64,000 nucleotides of DNA, taken from contig JAMZAV010000029.1 of the NCBI GenBank assembly GCA_024449915.1, positions 744,001-808,000 on the forward strand. Direction: 5' to 3'. Made by a program: the position numbers and the translations under genes. The notes under the pieces are model-generated. The model searched no databases. It saw only the letters and a list, made by a program, of their open reading frames with translations, and was not told where the DNA came from. The stretch comes from Sweltsa coloradensis. Taxonomy: Eukaryota; Arthropoda; Insecta; Plecoptera; Chloroperlidae. Below are positions 45,540-56,800 of the stretch, in pieces (position 1 is the stretch's first letter; each line of letters opens with the position of its first letter).

Positions 45540-45962
45540 CTAATAATAGTTTCCTTGACTTGCTACGGTGTAATGCAAATATAATGTGTGATTGAAGGGC
45601 GTATAACGTGGTAGTCGACTAGTCAAAGCGCGGTTGTCGTGCGCATCAAAGCCTCGTCTGGGATTTGTCACGCTTTGCGGGAAATCCAAGACAAACACAT
45701 TGGAACTACGGTTTTCCATGTCCCCGATGACCGACTTACCTGCGGAACCGAAGTGACGGAAACGCACGAACGATTGATCGGCTTCGTATTCGGCAAGAAG
45801 GAAGCAATGCCCAGGGAGATGGCTGACGTCAGCAGGAATGTTGACAGATTGAACGCTGACATGTTGGTTGGCACCACTGAGTTTAACATGGTAGAGTCTT
45901 CCGGATTGTCTCGAACTCAAACCAAGGTCAAAGTTCACTTGTTGATACCAAAACTAAAATAA
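45540..45962. other. coding-like stretch open on both strands, product unknown
   Basis: A GC-richer 400-bp stretch in which a minus frame of 132 codons (45540-45938) and a + frame of about 115 codons (from 45615 after a TAG, to TAA 45960-45962) are both open. The + frame shows purine-rich first codon positions and ends next to an AATAAA, as a last exon would. The minus frame has a mixed, protein-like composition. I recognise neither. No paired splice sites were resolved, so it may be an exon, a processed pseudogene or a viral/TE relic. Confidence 0.4.
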
Positions 45963-45969
45963 AGGACAG

Positions 45970-46655
45970 AAATCCTCTTTAATTAAAATTATAAAAAATA
46001 TTTTCTTATTTCTACATTGAATCATTTTTAATTATTTGTTTGGTGTTTGTTGTTTGTTGATAATGCAAAGGGAACACTAATATGAGTTTGTTGTTGTACT
46101 TCAACACACAAACTAGTCGAAACGTGAATGCAACTACTGACATCCATAGAACGGTATGTGTGTGATTTGAATCTACGACTTTTGTATTCTTCACACCTAA
46201 GAGCAAGACACCAACCATTAAAACTGATACAGCAAAGTGAAGACGTTCAAATTTTGCGTCATTTTCTAAAACAATGGTACTCACATTTATAAAGAAACGT
46301 TTAAAAACGAAACCTATAATATGGTTTGACCCAAAACAAATCTTACCACCCAGTTGATGATTTAATATTTCGTTCAAGATTACTTGAATATAAGGTCAAA
46401 AGGCAATAAAAATGTAAATATTTAGACATGCTTAGCAATCCCTTTAAATGTTATATTTTGATATAATTTTCCCGTTGATTAAATTTGAATATCTCGTGCA
46501 TTGATTTTCGCTATATATCTTATTATTTACTTTCACTGTTAGAAAAAGCAAATTTCCAAATTCTTTTCGTAAGTCAATGTGCAAATGTATGTTAACAACT
46601 GCCATTCAATTACATATAAACACTTTACTAAATACAAAGTTAAAGAATACTGTGG
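45970..46655. other. no gene recognised
   Basis: AT-rich. The 121-codon minus frame at 46012-46377 has no identifiable domain. Confidence 0.35.
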
Positions 46656-46673
46656 TTATTGACATTTTTTATT

Positions 46674-46911
46674 TATCGGGTTGTTTCGTAGCGGCGGTAG
46701 TGATATCTTACTGTCGACGTTTCGAAGACCATGTTATCTTCTTCTTCAGGACTTGAAATATGATGTATGAAGTTTGTGAAATTTGAATTTGAAACAAGAG
46801 GAATTTCACAAACTTCATACATCATATTTCAAGTCCTGAAGAAGAAGATAACATGGTCTTCGAAACGTCGACAGTAAGATATCACTACCGCCGCTACGAA
46901 ACAACCCGATA
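46674..46911. repeat. perfect 110-bp inverted repeat with 18-nt spacer
   Basis: The left arm 46674-46783 (TATCGGGTTGTTTCGTAGCG to GAAGTTTGTGAAATT) is exactly the reverse complement of the right arm 46802-46911. Pairing continues imperfectly outwards on both sides to GACATTTTTT (46661 and 46923). The arms carry GTCGACGTTTCGAAGACC and CTTCTTCTTCAGGACTTG. It is a foldback or MITE-type element, or a source of a long double-stranded hairpin RNA. No host gene is visible here. Confidence 0.9.
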
Positions 46912-46929
46912 AAAAAAAATGTCATCAAC

Positions 46930-47985
46930 GGGTAGCGAGACTTTTAAAAGTTTTAACTGTGGTTATTGTTTGTTAGAATACACAATATAACGTTAAGTGC
47001 AACTAGTTTTAATAATGCACTTAAAATTTTCTATGTGTAAATTAATTAACTGTGGCAACTGAAAAAAGTAAATTAAAACGAATGTTAATTCATTTTGTAT
47101 GATGCCAAACACAAAGCTATTTGGTTTGTTCTTCTATTATTTTAATCAGAACGCATTCATTACTTCTACATGACTGCCTATACCAAGTCCCAACCATCAA
47201 ATCTGTGGTCTTTTCTTTACCCAGAGGTTGAGATGTTTTATAATTCGTAATAGAAAAGTTTTGTTTCTCTCCGAAATTACTTTCTTATTGCTTCAATTTC
47301 TTTTCTCAAACTGAATTTATAAACTGAAAGAATTTCGTCTACATTGCGAAAGTTTGAAAAGATATTAGAAAGGCGGGCATTGTTCCGTCCTACCCATGAA
47401 ACTAAATCAGCTGGTTTGAGATGAAGAACTTTGTGGAACTTTGAGAGTTTCGGCTGTTTTACGAGGACGAAGACGATCGATCATTGGTACTGACCACCAT
47501 ATATACGATGTGAGCCAACCACTCAGACTTTATTGCCAACAAACTGTCATAAAGTATATTACCATGAATATTTTTAGTTTCGCTAGTCCCAAAAATCATT
47601 ATCATTATGAGCACTAAAACATTTTTGTTCGTATTTATTTTATACTGTTACTATTGACCTGGATATTGTAAATAGAGATATTTTAAACATAAACCGAGGC
47701 AATTTATTATAAAGAAAGAAATATAAGGTCAAATAAAGTATTTCCATGAGCTCCGGTTTTTTATTCCACTAAATAGAGAACCACGTTCTTCCGTATGACT
47801 TGATCATTCTTCAGTGGTGTTTTCTAAGTATAATCAATATCACACATTAAACAATGTTGTTGTCATTATTGTAAACATTTTGCAGTGGAATACATTTGGT
47901 GTTGCAATATAACTTTTGCAATCTTTGCGTATAGTTCATTATTTTGTCTGTATTTTTTTGGCTTTTGTATGTAATCATTGATTTA
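46930..47985. other. no gene recognised
   Basis: AT-rich, no frame or repeat of note. Confidence 0.4.
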
Positions 47986-47990
47986 ATTAA

Positions 47991-48060
47991 GTTGTCCTCC
48001 TTTGTTTTCCTTTGTTCCTCCTTTTAATAACTGCATAGGATAGCAGTTAAATAAATAATG
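47991..48060 (+). mobile_element. 3' end of a retroposon (GTTGTCCTCCTTTG family)
   Basis: GTTGTCCTCCTTTGTTTTCC, AATAACTGCATAGGATAGCA, GTTAAATAAATAATGATAAA: the same terminal block as 32001-32078. Confidence 0.6.
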
Positions 48061-48639
48061 ATAAACGTCCCATGATGTAGCCACAGGCAGTATATAAACA
48101 GCTTTAGAGAACTACGGGCAGTGCATTCAGGTGATGGGGTAATTCAAGATGCCGCCAAGAAACTGACCAAATTTGTTCATTTTGAGACATAGCTGAAAAA
48201 ATACGTCACGATGAAAAATGCTCGACAAAAGTTTACAGTTAAGTTCTACTGGTAAAAATGGTATTTAATATATTTGCGATCAACTCCACTTTTATCACAC
48301 AATTATCATTGACCTTAAATTATTAATGTTTATTTTTTAAATATTTCATTTTTCCTATTTTATTTTGACTTTTTATCTATATGTTGCATTTTTTTTTGTT
48401 TTTTTAACAAATTTAGAACACTAGTTTCTTTAATAATGATTTATATGACATATTTTGAAGTGTTTTAAAGTGTGTATTATGTGTATTATTTATGGTTTAG
48501 ATTAAGTAAGTATCGGTACTTAAAGTTGATGTACTTGTTGTCGAAGCTGAATAGAAAAAAATACATAACAAATACATTTTGTGACTAAATTTTCTTAAAG
48601 TGACTGCGCTGTTTCAAGCAAATAGTCATTTTCATACTT

Positions 48640-49065
48640 GTCATAAGTTATTCCATACGCCGCAGATAACGCAACTACTTATAACAAACGACAGTCGTAG
48701 CCTCTCAGCCTTGTAATAATACTCTGTCGTATTAAAGTGTCTGCATATTTCCCACAATGCCTCGCATCTTGAGAGATTGTGTGACACCGCCTTCTAACTT
48801 ATAATCGCTAAAGTTTGCCCCGTCCGAGCTGCCGCAGTAGCTCGGACATTCTTCTGCAGAAGTGACAGGAACTTGGTTATTACTTGAAGTGCGTTCTTGG
48901 CTGACATATGGCGATCAACAGCTGTGACATCGCCCTTAATATAGACATGTTGCTTAAGTCGCTTCGATGTCACTTTTAACGATATCAAAATTAGTTGGGG
49001 ATTTGCCCCTTTCAAGATGCCGGCAATGTTTAGTTTCCGCTTTAATTTATAATACATTAGGAGAG
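48640..49065 (-). other. GC-richer stretch with an 87-codon frame, unassigned
   Basis: The minus frame 48794-49057 encodes a basic 87-residue product (start MYYKLKRKLNIAGILKGA) without a known domain. A 9-bp perfect hairpin GTCCGAGCT/AGCTCGGAC sits at 48822-48847. The composition differs from the flanks, so an exon or a decayed element is possible; evidence is weak. Confidence 0.25.
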
Positions 49066-49069
49066 CTAT

Positions 49070-50050
49070 TTCAGTGTTACAAACTTAGTATGTTAAATTG
49101 CGTTTCTTGATGATTAAATACTTTTCAAAATTACGGAATAAAACACCTCTTCGATCTCATTCACAGTTTTTAAGCATTTATAGCAATAAAATTCCAACTT
49201 TTTCACACAAATCGCTCAAATTCCTTCAAGGAAATATGTAAAACAAAATCAAAAATGGAGTTAAAGATCTAGATTATAGCCAAGAAAACTAGGTCATGGC
49301 CTAATCCCATGATCATGAAATTACTAGTAACTGAAATGAAAATGCTTTATAAAGTTTATGACGATACGATTTAAATATTATTTATCTACTCGACCGTTTG
49401 TTAGCTAAAAGATCGGTTAAATACATTTAACAGAACAGAAATAAAGAAAAGTTGTCATGTATTTATAAATTTAATGTTTAAGCTTCAAGCAACCGCGCAA
49501 TAGTAAACGCCTAAAGTTTTAGTATATGATTGACCGAAGGAAGTTTTGAGAACGTTTTAAGAAAGATATTCATTACTTGGATAAAAGTGTGTTACAAATT
49601 AATAAATCTAAAAAAGGGGGAAAAATATATATTCTTTTACAAGAGGTATTTTCAAACATAGAATCTCTTTTACAAACTAATCACACCACATTGATACCTA
49701 ATATAAAATAGATTCGACTTTTTCACCGCATACCTAACCTTCAACTTAGTCACGTAACGTGTGATATTTTAATCTCTAGCGAAGAGACGCGCCAAGCATC
49801 GCAAACTCTCCTTGGGATTAATGGTTCTCTCTTTCACCAGGGGAGCCAGGTGCGACTCTTGTAGTTCTACTAATTGTCCGCCGGAGAACGCTCAAACAAT
49901 CGTCGACTCGAATTTCTCAAGGAAACTGTCATGCTAAAGATGCAACTTTGTCATTATTTATACCTTAGCTTAATTCACCAAGATATCTGTTATAAACAGA
50001 AAAAAACGATAATTTCACTGTATGAAAATTTCCTTACGTTGTTGTTATTT
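49070..50050. other. no gene recognised
   Basis: AT-rich; short frames only. Confidence 0.4.
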
Positions 50051-50053
50051 GAT

Positions 50054-50320
50054 AAGCGAAGCGAATACTTCAATTTCACTTAGCATGAGAAAAATAGCTC
50101 GGGTGATTTTTATCTGTTTCTTCGCTCTCTACCAGGCAAACGGTATATATCATCTTAATGAAAATTGGAAAGGGACCTTAAAAATCTCTGAACTTAGATT
50201 TGTTAAGTTTCATGGTACAACCGAAGGAATATTTCTCATAGAAATAGTACTTTTAGGTCAACGATAATCAAGAATAAAAGCTCATTCATCAACGCGACTG
50301 GAAAATGCTTTAGCGAAGCG
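50054..50320 (-). mobile_element. decayed TTGGATGAGC-type element (-), partial
   Basis: GATAAGCGAAGCGAATACTT at the left and AAAATCTCTGAACTTAGATT in the middle are worn equivalents of blocks in copies 2 and 3, and TCATCAACGCG with GCTTTAGCG lies at the right. Alignment is loose. Confidence 0.4.
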
Positions 50321-50324
50321 GCCT

Positions 50325-53300
50325 AGTTTATTTAATAATGGGTTCATATGTTTATGCTCCTCAAAGCTCCAATATACGCATCCATTTTCTATCTGTATCA
50401 CGATGAAAACCGAACATGACTTTAGATTGTCACGCTTACTTTTGTTAACATTACCCTCGAACAAGAATGATACTGATGTGTGTTGATTTGTAACCTTGTT
50501 GTAAGAGAACACGGGTATCCACTTAAAGAGGTTTCAAAATAATTATATTGCTAACTTAATACTAATATTTGTAAGTCCACCCTTACCTATAAAGCAGAAT
50601 GAAGGGTGGCTCAGGTTAAACGGGTCGATATTTGTAAAACCTTCTTCGACAAACTGTCGCAATTAAGTTGTTTGCTAACAAATTAGGGTGATCCTTTCTT
50701 TCTGACATTAAATCGTTAACTAAATTATACAATAATAAAAACACAAACACTATTACCAACATACATAACTACAATAAACTTGGCAACGCCAAACATGATT
50801 ATTACTTTTTTATGGGACAATTAAACTCTTATTCACCTGGACAAGATCGATTCAACATAGTGCCTAATATGATTTTATGTACTCATTGTATTGCAATGCA
50901 TTTAACTGACAAGAGACCTAGACCACACCTTGTCTAATCTACGTCTGCCGTGTGTAGTTACTATAATATTGCTGTCATGTCTCTACTTTGTTGCGTATTC
51001 TCTCTGGCGCGGCGATAATTTATCTTCACACCGTTGAAATAATTATAAGCTTGTGTAAAACTCGAATTAATCCATCACTTTCATAATGTTTGTTGTACGT
51101 ATTTATCACGTTCACTCTTTATCTGATGTAGGCATTAAAATAAAAGTCAGGGTAAATTTTCAGTTTTTTTATAGGAATGGATCAATGGTATAGACATTAG
51201 ATGCAATAATTATGTTAAATATAACACAAATTAAACAAAATTTGATAATAGATCAAATTTAAGGACAATTATAAAAATGATGGAAATTCGATAAAGTTAA
51301 ATAAAGATTTGCACGGAACTGTGTTTGTTCGTGTGTGTTCGTCAATTTACGTCAAAAAAACATATGATGTAAGTCAATTAAATGAAAAATTTATGCAAAC
51401 CAAAACGGTGTAAGATTTGAGTACATTAATCTCTCACTGATCACACGACAAATTAAAACAAAAGATAAAGCACATAATAACGAAAGCTAATACTTTGGTT
51501 ATCTTATTTTCCAGAATTAAATTGACTAGAATAAAAAATGATAGAACTATGTGTAATAATAATATAAACGATAACATTTTATTAACATTATTATACCAAT
51601 AAATATAAATCCCATGTTGAATATGCGCTGAACTAGACTCTTAATTGTTTATCAATTTTATAAAGTTCAATAAATGAATTTTGAACATTATTCTCTATCT
51701 AATACATTCTAGAAACAGTAGCCAGTAACCCTGGTCAATCGCACATTAGTCTGGTGCCAAGACTACTGGACCATTGAGTCGATGGCAATTAATTTCTTCT
51801 AAATCGCGTAGTTGAATTTAAATCAGAATTGATTAAATGAATCGATACATAGGTTGGTTGTTTTAAATGTTATTGATTTCACCTAAGAGAGTATTATCCA
51901 AATAATTAAATCAAGTAATTCAATGTCTGATTGTCTGTTTTTGAACCTTGTGACAAGTGAAAGATTTACCAACACAAAGAGTTTGACTTTCAATTGGAGA
52001 ATTAATAAATGCAGGATGGTTTCGATTAAATGGAAATGTGTTGCAAAAGCTCTGTTGATAGTTTATTTAAGAGTACTGTGTACTCCAATTACAAAATAAT
52101 GCGAATAAGTTAGAATGTGTCAGCTCTTGGAGAATTAATGTTAACAAAGTAGGTGCAATAAAACGGAACAAAATACATGCCATGAAATGAAATTACATAC
52201 AGTCAGAATTGAAAGTGTTAAAATTCATGTAAGCCATGATTCACAAACTTCTTTAATGCAGCTACAGATTTAGGCTACGTGTTCTCTTTTTACAAGTGTA
52301 TAAAGCCTGTTACTGTTGGAACTAAATTTTTATTTGATCAATGCATGAATTAATGAACAGTCGATTCTGATCATCACCACGGCGAATTTAAACAGATAAA
52401 ATTGAACGAGATTCAATCAAAGAAAGAAGTTGTGATTTTGTGTTTACATAGATGGCTTTATAGTTTCCTTTCTTTTGTATCTGGTTCTATGAAAATGGCA
52501 GCCATGGCCCTAAGACTGCATCCTCCGCCTCTCCTATAGTTGTCGATGAGACCTCCACCACATTCGACGGAACAGAATACACCTAGACTCTTCCGGGTTT
52601 GGCAGAATGAACATTCGAGAACAGAGCTTAGCTTCAGTTAGCTAAGTTGTTTATTCATTAGCCACGCTCAAGTTACTTATTAAATCCAAGAGTAGGTAGC
52701 TACATGGAGTAACTTCGTAATCCTTGTTAATCCTGCAATAACATTGGTTAAATAGGGCACACGTGGCGAGATAAGAGCGGTGCATATACAAGTTCGTAAC
52801 ACGTCGATAGAGCTGATGATGTTTGGGGATCCAATCTCATATGATGTAGAACTAAGCTCATTCATACGATAACAAGTGGGTGAAGTGCTGTGCTTCAATA
52901 TACTAATAACTTATTTGCCCTTTGTTGGAGTCGAACCTTCATCTTGTTTGTAAACCATAATAACTAGACTAATTGAACTCTCACAGTCACGAATTAAATT
53001 TGACTAAATTTGGTGATTTTCAACAAACAATTCATTATTCCAATTTTTTTCTGAAATTTTTTATATTTTTCAATATTTTTTACATTATTTTTAGGGAATT
53101 TGGGACAAATTTCGGATTTCGAACGAAAGCTACAATTTTATGTGAAATTTGTATTTTAAGTGCACTCCTTTAAGTAGATTTTTTTCTGTATTTTGCATAT
53201 TTTAGATTTTGTGTATCTCAAAAAAACGGCAATACTACAAAACATTATAGTACATTTCTGTGTTAAACCAAAATTTTCACCTGTTAAGCAGTTTATGCAG

Positions 53301-54430
53301 ATGTTCATTTTAATATTTTTTAGGGCAATTCGTCATATATAAATTCTGTTATTTTTTTAAAATGTGGTCCAATTGAAAAACCTATCATTTATCCGGATTT
53401 AAATTAAGAAGTACATGTTCATAATCATGGACGCCATGTTTGAAAATATTAACACCTATTCGAACCAAACGTAACCAAACAAATAATCAACTAAAATAGG
53501 TATACCACTGGGATCGCCGCTAATTAATGTCTACACTTAAGTTACAATCAGAAGTGAGCAGAACGAATGTGCGCATGCTCAGTACCATAAAAATCCAGCC
53601 CGCGATTGCAGTCAGCAGTTTAGAAACTAACTAAGATGCAAAACTGCAATTTGCTCCGATCAGTGACTAACTTGGACTGACTGCAGTCCCAGTTAGGGAA
53701 GGAGATTTTAAACTAGACACACAAATCATTAATGTAAATAGCAAAAATGATAGAACATCCTTTTTCACAAACTATTAGAAAATTGTATGTATTTTAAATT
53801 AAAATTTTAGTGGTTCTAAAAATGTACAGTATAACATATAAATTTTTAAAGATATTAAAATTATGAAAAAAAAGCAAGTGTGAGTTTTTCAACGAAACTT
53901 TTAACTTTCAAATGTCGCAATATATTATCGTCTTGTTAATATATACAACGTGTGACTTACGACATGAAGTAGTTAATTTATCACGACTATGTTTTACTCT
54001 TTGCAGCACTCAACTAAGACGCTAACTTTCAACTTTTATAACGAAGTAACAAGTTATCTTTCTTCATGATATCTCCCTTTGCACGTAAACTTTGCAGCTA
54101 ATCTTGTTGACTCATGTTTTAAGTGTCCCTGCGACTCGTTATAATTAAGTCAAATTAAACGAGGGTACACCCTAGGAAAGTTATATGCAACATCACTGAT
54201 ATGATGAACATCTTAAAATATAAAATGTTTTATTGTTGACAGAAGGTTTTCTTTTTTAATTTGGTGTAAGTTTGATCGTGGGGTATTATACATGTAAACG
54301 CAACATTAATATTGGTAAAAACAAATCAAATTGCATGTAAATAAAATATGTTACTATTCAAATTTATTTAAACACCTTTATCTAATATGTAAAGAGCTGA
54401 AAATAATGATATATTTTTATCTCAATTTCT
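50325..54430. other. long AT-rich interval, no gene recognised
   Basis: About 4.1 kb. Frames at 50282-50512, 52680-52898 and 52973-53173 have no domains and skewed composition. A minus tRNA-like scrap (GAAGGTTCGACTCC) lies near 52928. Nothing else can be supported. Confidence 0.45.
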
Positions 54431-54436
54431 CTAGAC

Positions 54437-54707
54437 GAGGGAAACGCCAAAGTCGTTGCTAAACGAGTGAGTGAGCCATGTGTTGAGTAACCGGTAACAT
54501 TAATCTCTTCCCCTACCTTAGGCCTAGCCTATCATAGGCTAGAGTGGTGCATTATGGCCTTACAGTTGACGCGCCCTTATACCAACTAAACTTAAAAGCC
54601 CTCTTATTTATACCAATATAATTATCAAACTTAAATGCAAATGTTCCTGGGTACTTAACACATGAATCTCTCACTCGTCTACTAACGACTTTCGCGTTTC
54701 CCTAGTC
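54437..54707 (+). mobile_element. GGGAAACGCCAAAGTCG-type MITE (+)
   Basis: The left TIR GAGGGAAACGCCAAAGTCGT, TGCTAAACGAGTGAGTGAGC, CATGTGTTGAGT and the right TIR (complement of GGGAAACGCGAAAGTCGTTA, GTAGACGAGTGAGAG, CATGTGTTAAGT) are about 65 bp long. The interior GGTGCATTATGGCCTTACAG, TTGACGCGC matches 26240-26275 in reverse. About 271 bp. Confidence 0.75.
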
Positions 54708-54709
54708 GA

Positions 54710-54785
54710 GTTGGCTAAGGCGCCCTTATAGCCGAAATGTGGGGGACGTGGGTTCAATCCCCTGGTCGGGAAAGATTTTGTAATT
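54710..54785 (+). repeat. tRNA-like sequence
   Basis: GAGTTGGCTAAGGCGCCCTT (A-box like) and GACGTGGGTTCAATCCCCTG (B box) lie within 60 bp, followed by CGGGAAAGATTTTGTAAT. It is directly next to the MITE. Probably a SINE head; acceptor arms do not pair. Confidence 0.4.
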
Positions 54786-55129
54786 TTTAGATTGTATTTT
54801 AAAAATTATTAAACATGTTTTGAAATGCATATAACGCAGTGTAGTCCATCATCTGTGACAATACTATGGAAAACATAGCCAATATAAAATACGTGTAAAG
54901 ATTGCAAAGTTTACTCAATCTCCAAGCAAAATTTGGGGGTACCTTGAGCGTGTCAGATTCGATAAACCTTGCATGGGCACGGCATTTCACAGCCAGGCAA
55001 ATTACAAACGAAAACAGTTTTTCAAAATTAAAACCATTGTCGTTAAAATAATTTCTTAACATTGGCAGCCTATTTTTCAATTTATTATTTATTGTAGGAT
55101 TACATCGCAATGGATCTAGCTGATTTTGT

Positions 55130-55472
55130 TAGCAGTTCTCAGTAAACTCGTACCGGATGTCTGTTTTAAAATTTCAGCGCAATCTATTCGGCGATTCGGC
55201 TGATTTTCGACGTACAGACAGACCCATAGACTCACGGAAACGCCGTTTGAGTTGAATGGAGATCATTCCTTTCGCTGCGCTCACTAGTTTAACTAACTAG
55301 GGAAACGCCAAAGTCGTTGTTAAACGAGTGAGTGAACCAAGTGTTGAGTACCCGGGAACATCCCCTTTCCTCCCCTATACCTAAGGCTGGATATAGCCCA
55401 GTATGGAGAATTATACCGGGAACTCAACACATGGCTTACTCACTCATTTAACAACGACTTTGAGATTTAAGT
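55130..55472. mobile_element. related repeat end followed by a third GGGAAACGCC-type MITE
   Basis: 55130-55292 reads as a distant cousin of the TTGGATGAGC family (GATTCGGCTGATTTTCGACG, TACAGACAGACCC, TTTCGCTGCGCTCACTAG). It is followed at 55296-55472 by a short MITE copy: GGGAAACGCCAAAGTCGTTG, GAGTGAGTGAACCAAGTGTT on the left; GAACTCAACACATGGCTTAC and TTTAACAACGACTTTGAG on the right. The interior is shortened. Confidence 0.6.
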
Positions 55473-55611
55473 TTCAATTGAACATTCAAAATGCGAATCG
55501 TGTTCAAAACGTATTAGCGTGAAACATTAACAAATTTCCAATATAAAACAAATTCACCTAATTTTTATTTCCCATTTAACACCCCTCAAAAATACGTTTT
55601 GATAAGCCAAG

Positions 55612-56682
55612 ATGGCGGCGGGCAGTGGTCACGGTATCTTTTGGCTCCGGAATTTCGTATTGTTTCTAGTGTTTAAAGCAGTAGTCGGTAGTTTTGATTC
55701 AGTAAATAGTGTGTATTTAGATAACGTGCGTGTCTCAAATCATCAGTTTCCGCTCGAAAGTGTCATGGTTATTACAAAATGCAATATTTCATCGCAAGTG
55801 CTGTGTCTCAATGCGCTCTTGAGTAGGAACCTGTCGCCTGCCACCCCCGTGAGCGGGCCTTCTTCGTCGCCCGCAGCTCGGCGCCGAGGATCTTCTCGCC
55901 CTGTTCGGCTGCCGAGGAACGCGTTCGCGGTTGCCGTGCTTCTAATCGCGCTCGCTGGAGACGTTCACGTGAACCCAGGACCCACTACCGGTAGTGTGCG
56001 CGACCATCAGAACACTACTACGACGACGACCCCAATAACCACGACAAAAATTTGCTCCGTGTGCAACTCCTCTGGTCGAACAAATCAAGTCTTCTTGACG
56101 TGCACAGCATGCACGTGCGTAACACACAGAACCTGCGTCTCACTTTCAAACGCAGAGTTTCGTAAGCTCTCTAAGAAACAGAGTGCATGGACTTGTTGGG
56201 CATGTTCTCTTCCTACACTAAGTGATTCACTCTTTGACAACTCAGACATATCCTTCGCCTCAACAAGAAACACAAGGTTTATTCGCGCAACTGACCGCGT
56301 AAGCATACTGCAATTCAATGCTCGTAGTCTTAAATGTAAAAAGAAGAAACCAGACATTCTTGCGTGGCTTGAAGAGCAAATGGCAACAGTGTTATGCGTG
56401 AATGAAACGTGGCTGAACGAGGCAATATCGGACTCCGAGGTTGTTCCTGACCGTTATGTCGTCTTCCGCAAGGACAGGTCAAACAAGGGTGGAGGGGGAG
56501 TACTAATCGCTGCGCTACCTGAACTGCGTCCAGTTAGACTGACAGCTCTAGAAACTGAAGCGGAAATCATTTGGATTGAAGTGACTGTGGGCAAAGACAA
56601 ACTTTTGTTAGGCTCTGCCTACAGGGCGCCGAACTCCTCTGAACAAAGCAATCAAGAGTTGTTAGCCTCACTACCCTTATGA
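55612..56682 (+). CDS. LINE ORF: signal-like N-terminus, 2A-like motif, PHD-like finger, partial APE endonuclease
   Basis: The 356-residue frame starts at ATG 55612 in AAGATGGCGGCGG. Residues 9-25 are hydrophobic (signal or TM-like). After a basic Ser/Pro stretch (75-103) comes the hydrophobic AVAVLLIALA, then GDVHVNPGP at 116-124. This fits the 2A consensus (D-V/I-E-x-N-P-G-P, with His for Glu), where ribosomes skip the Gly-Pro bond. Residues 148-198 form a PHD-type C4HC3 pattern (C148, C151, C164, C167, H172, C175, C195, C198). From 231 an apurinic-type endonuclease begins: ILQFNARSL, CVNETWLNE (Glu 265), KGGGGVLIA and LLGSAYRAPNSS. It stops at 356 before the remaining catalytic blocks; A-rich repeats follow, so the element is truncated and has no RT. 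The architecture fits CR1/L2-group LINEs. Confidence 0.85.
   Translation: MAAGSGHGIFWLRNFVLFLVFKAVVGSFDSVNSVYLDNVRVSNHQFPLESVMVITKCNISSQVLCLNALLSRNLSPATPVSGPSSSPAARRRGSSRPVRLPRNAFAVAVLLIALAGDVHVNPGPTTGSVRDHQNTTTTTTPITTTKICSVCNSSGRTNQVFLTCTACTCVTHRTCVSLSNAEFRKLSKKQSAWTCWACSLPTLSDSLFDNSDISFASTRNTRFIRATDRVSILQFNARSLKCKKKKPDILAWLEEQMATVLCVNETWLNEAISDSEVVPDRYVVFRKDRSNKGGGGVLIAALPELRPVRLTALETEAEIIWIEVTVGKDKLLLGSAYRAPNSSEQSNQELLASLPL
55957..55983 (+). other. 2A-like ribosome-skipping motif
   Basis: Codons for GDVHVNPGP, preceded by a hydrophobic helix-like stretch, as in 2A sequences known from several non-LTR retrotransposons. Cleavage would separate an N-terminal, signal-bearing peptide of 123 residues from the PHD/endonuclease part. 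Activity is inferred from motif only. Confidence 0.75.
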
Positions 56683-56800
56683 AAAAAACTTTAGACAAAC
56701 TTTAAAAAAAAACTTTTAAAAACTTTAGAAATAAACTTTCAGAAACTTTAGAAAAAACTTTCAGAAACTTTAGAGAAAAACTTTCATAAACTATACATAA
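56683..56800. repeat. A-rich tandem repeat (AAACTTTAGA / AAACTTTCAG units)
   Basis: About six to eight imperfect units of AAACTTT(A/C)AGA immediately follow the stop of the LINE ORF, marking the point where the LINE copy breaks off. Confidence 0.7.

Noticed and set aside
46820..46880. Hammerhead-ribozyme-like string (CTGAAGAAG ... TCTTCGAAACGTC)
   Set aside because: The invariant CUGAUGA core reads CTGAAGA and no stem III/stem I pairing is visible; resemblance is superficial.
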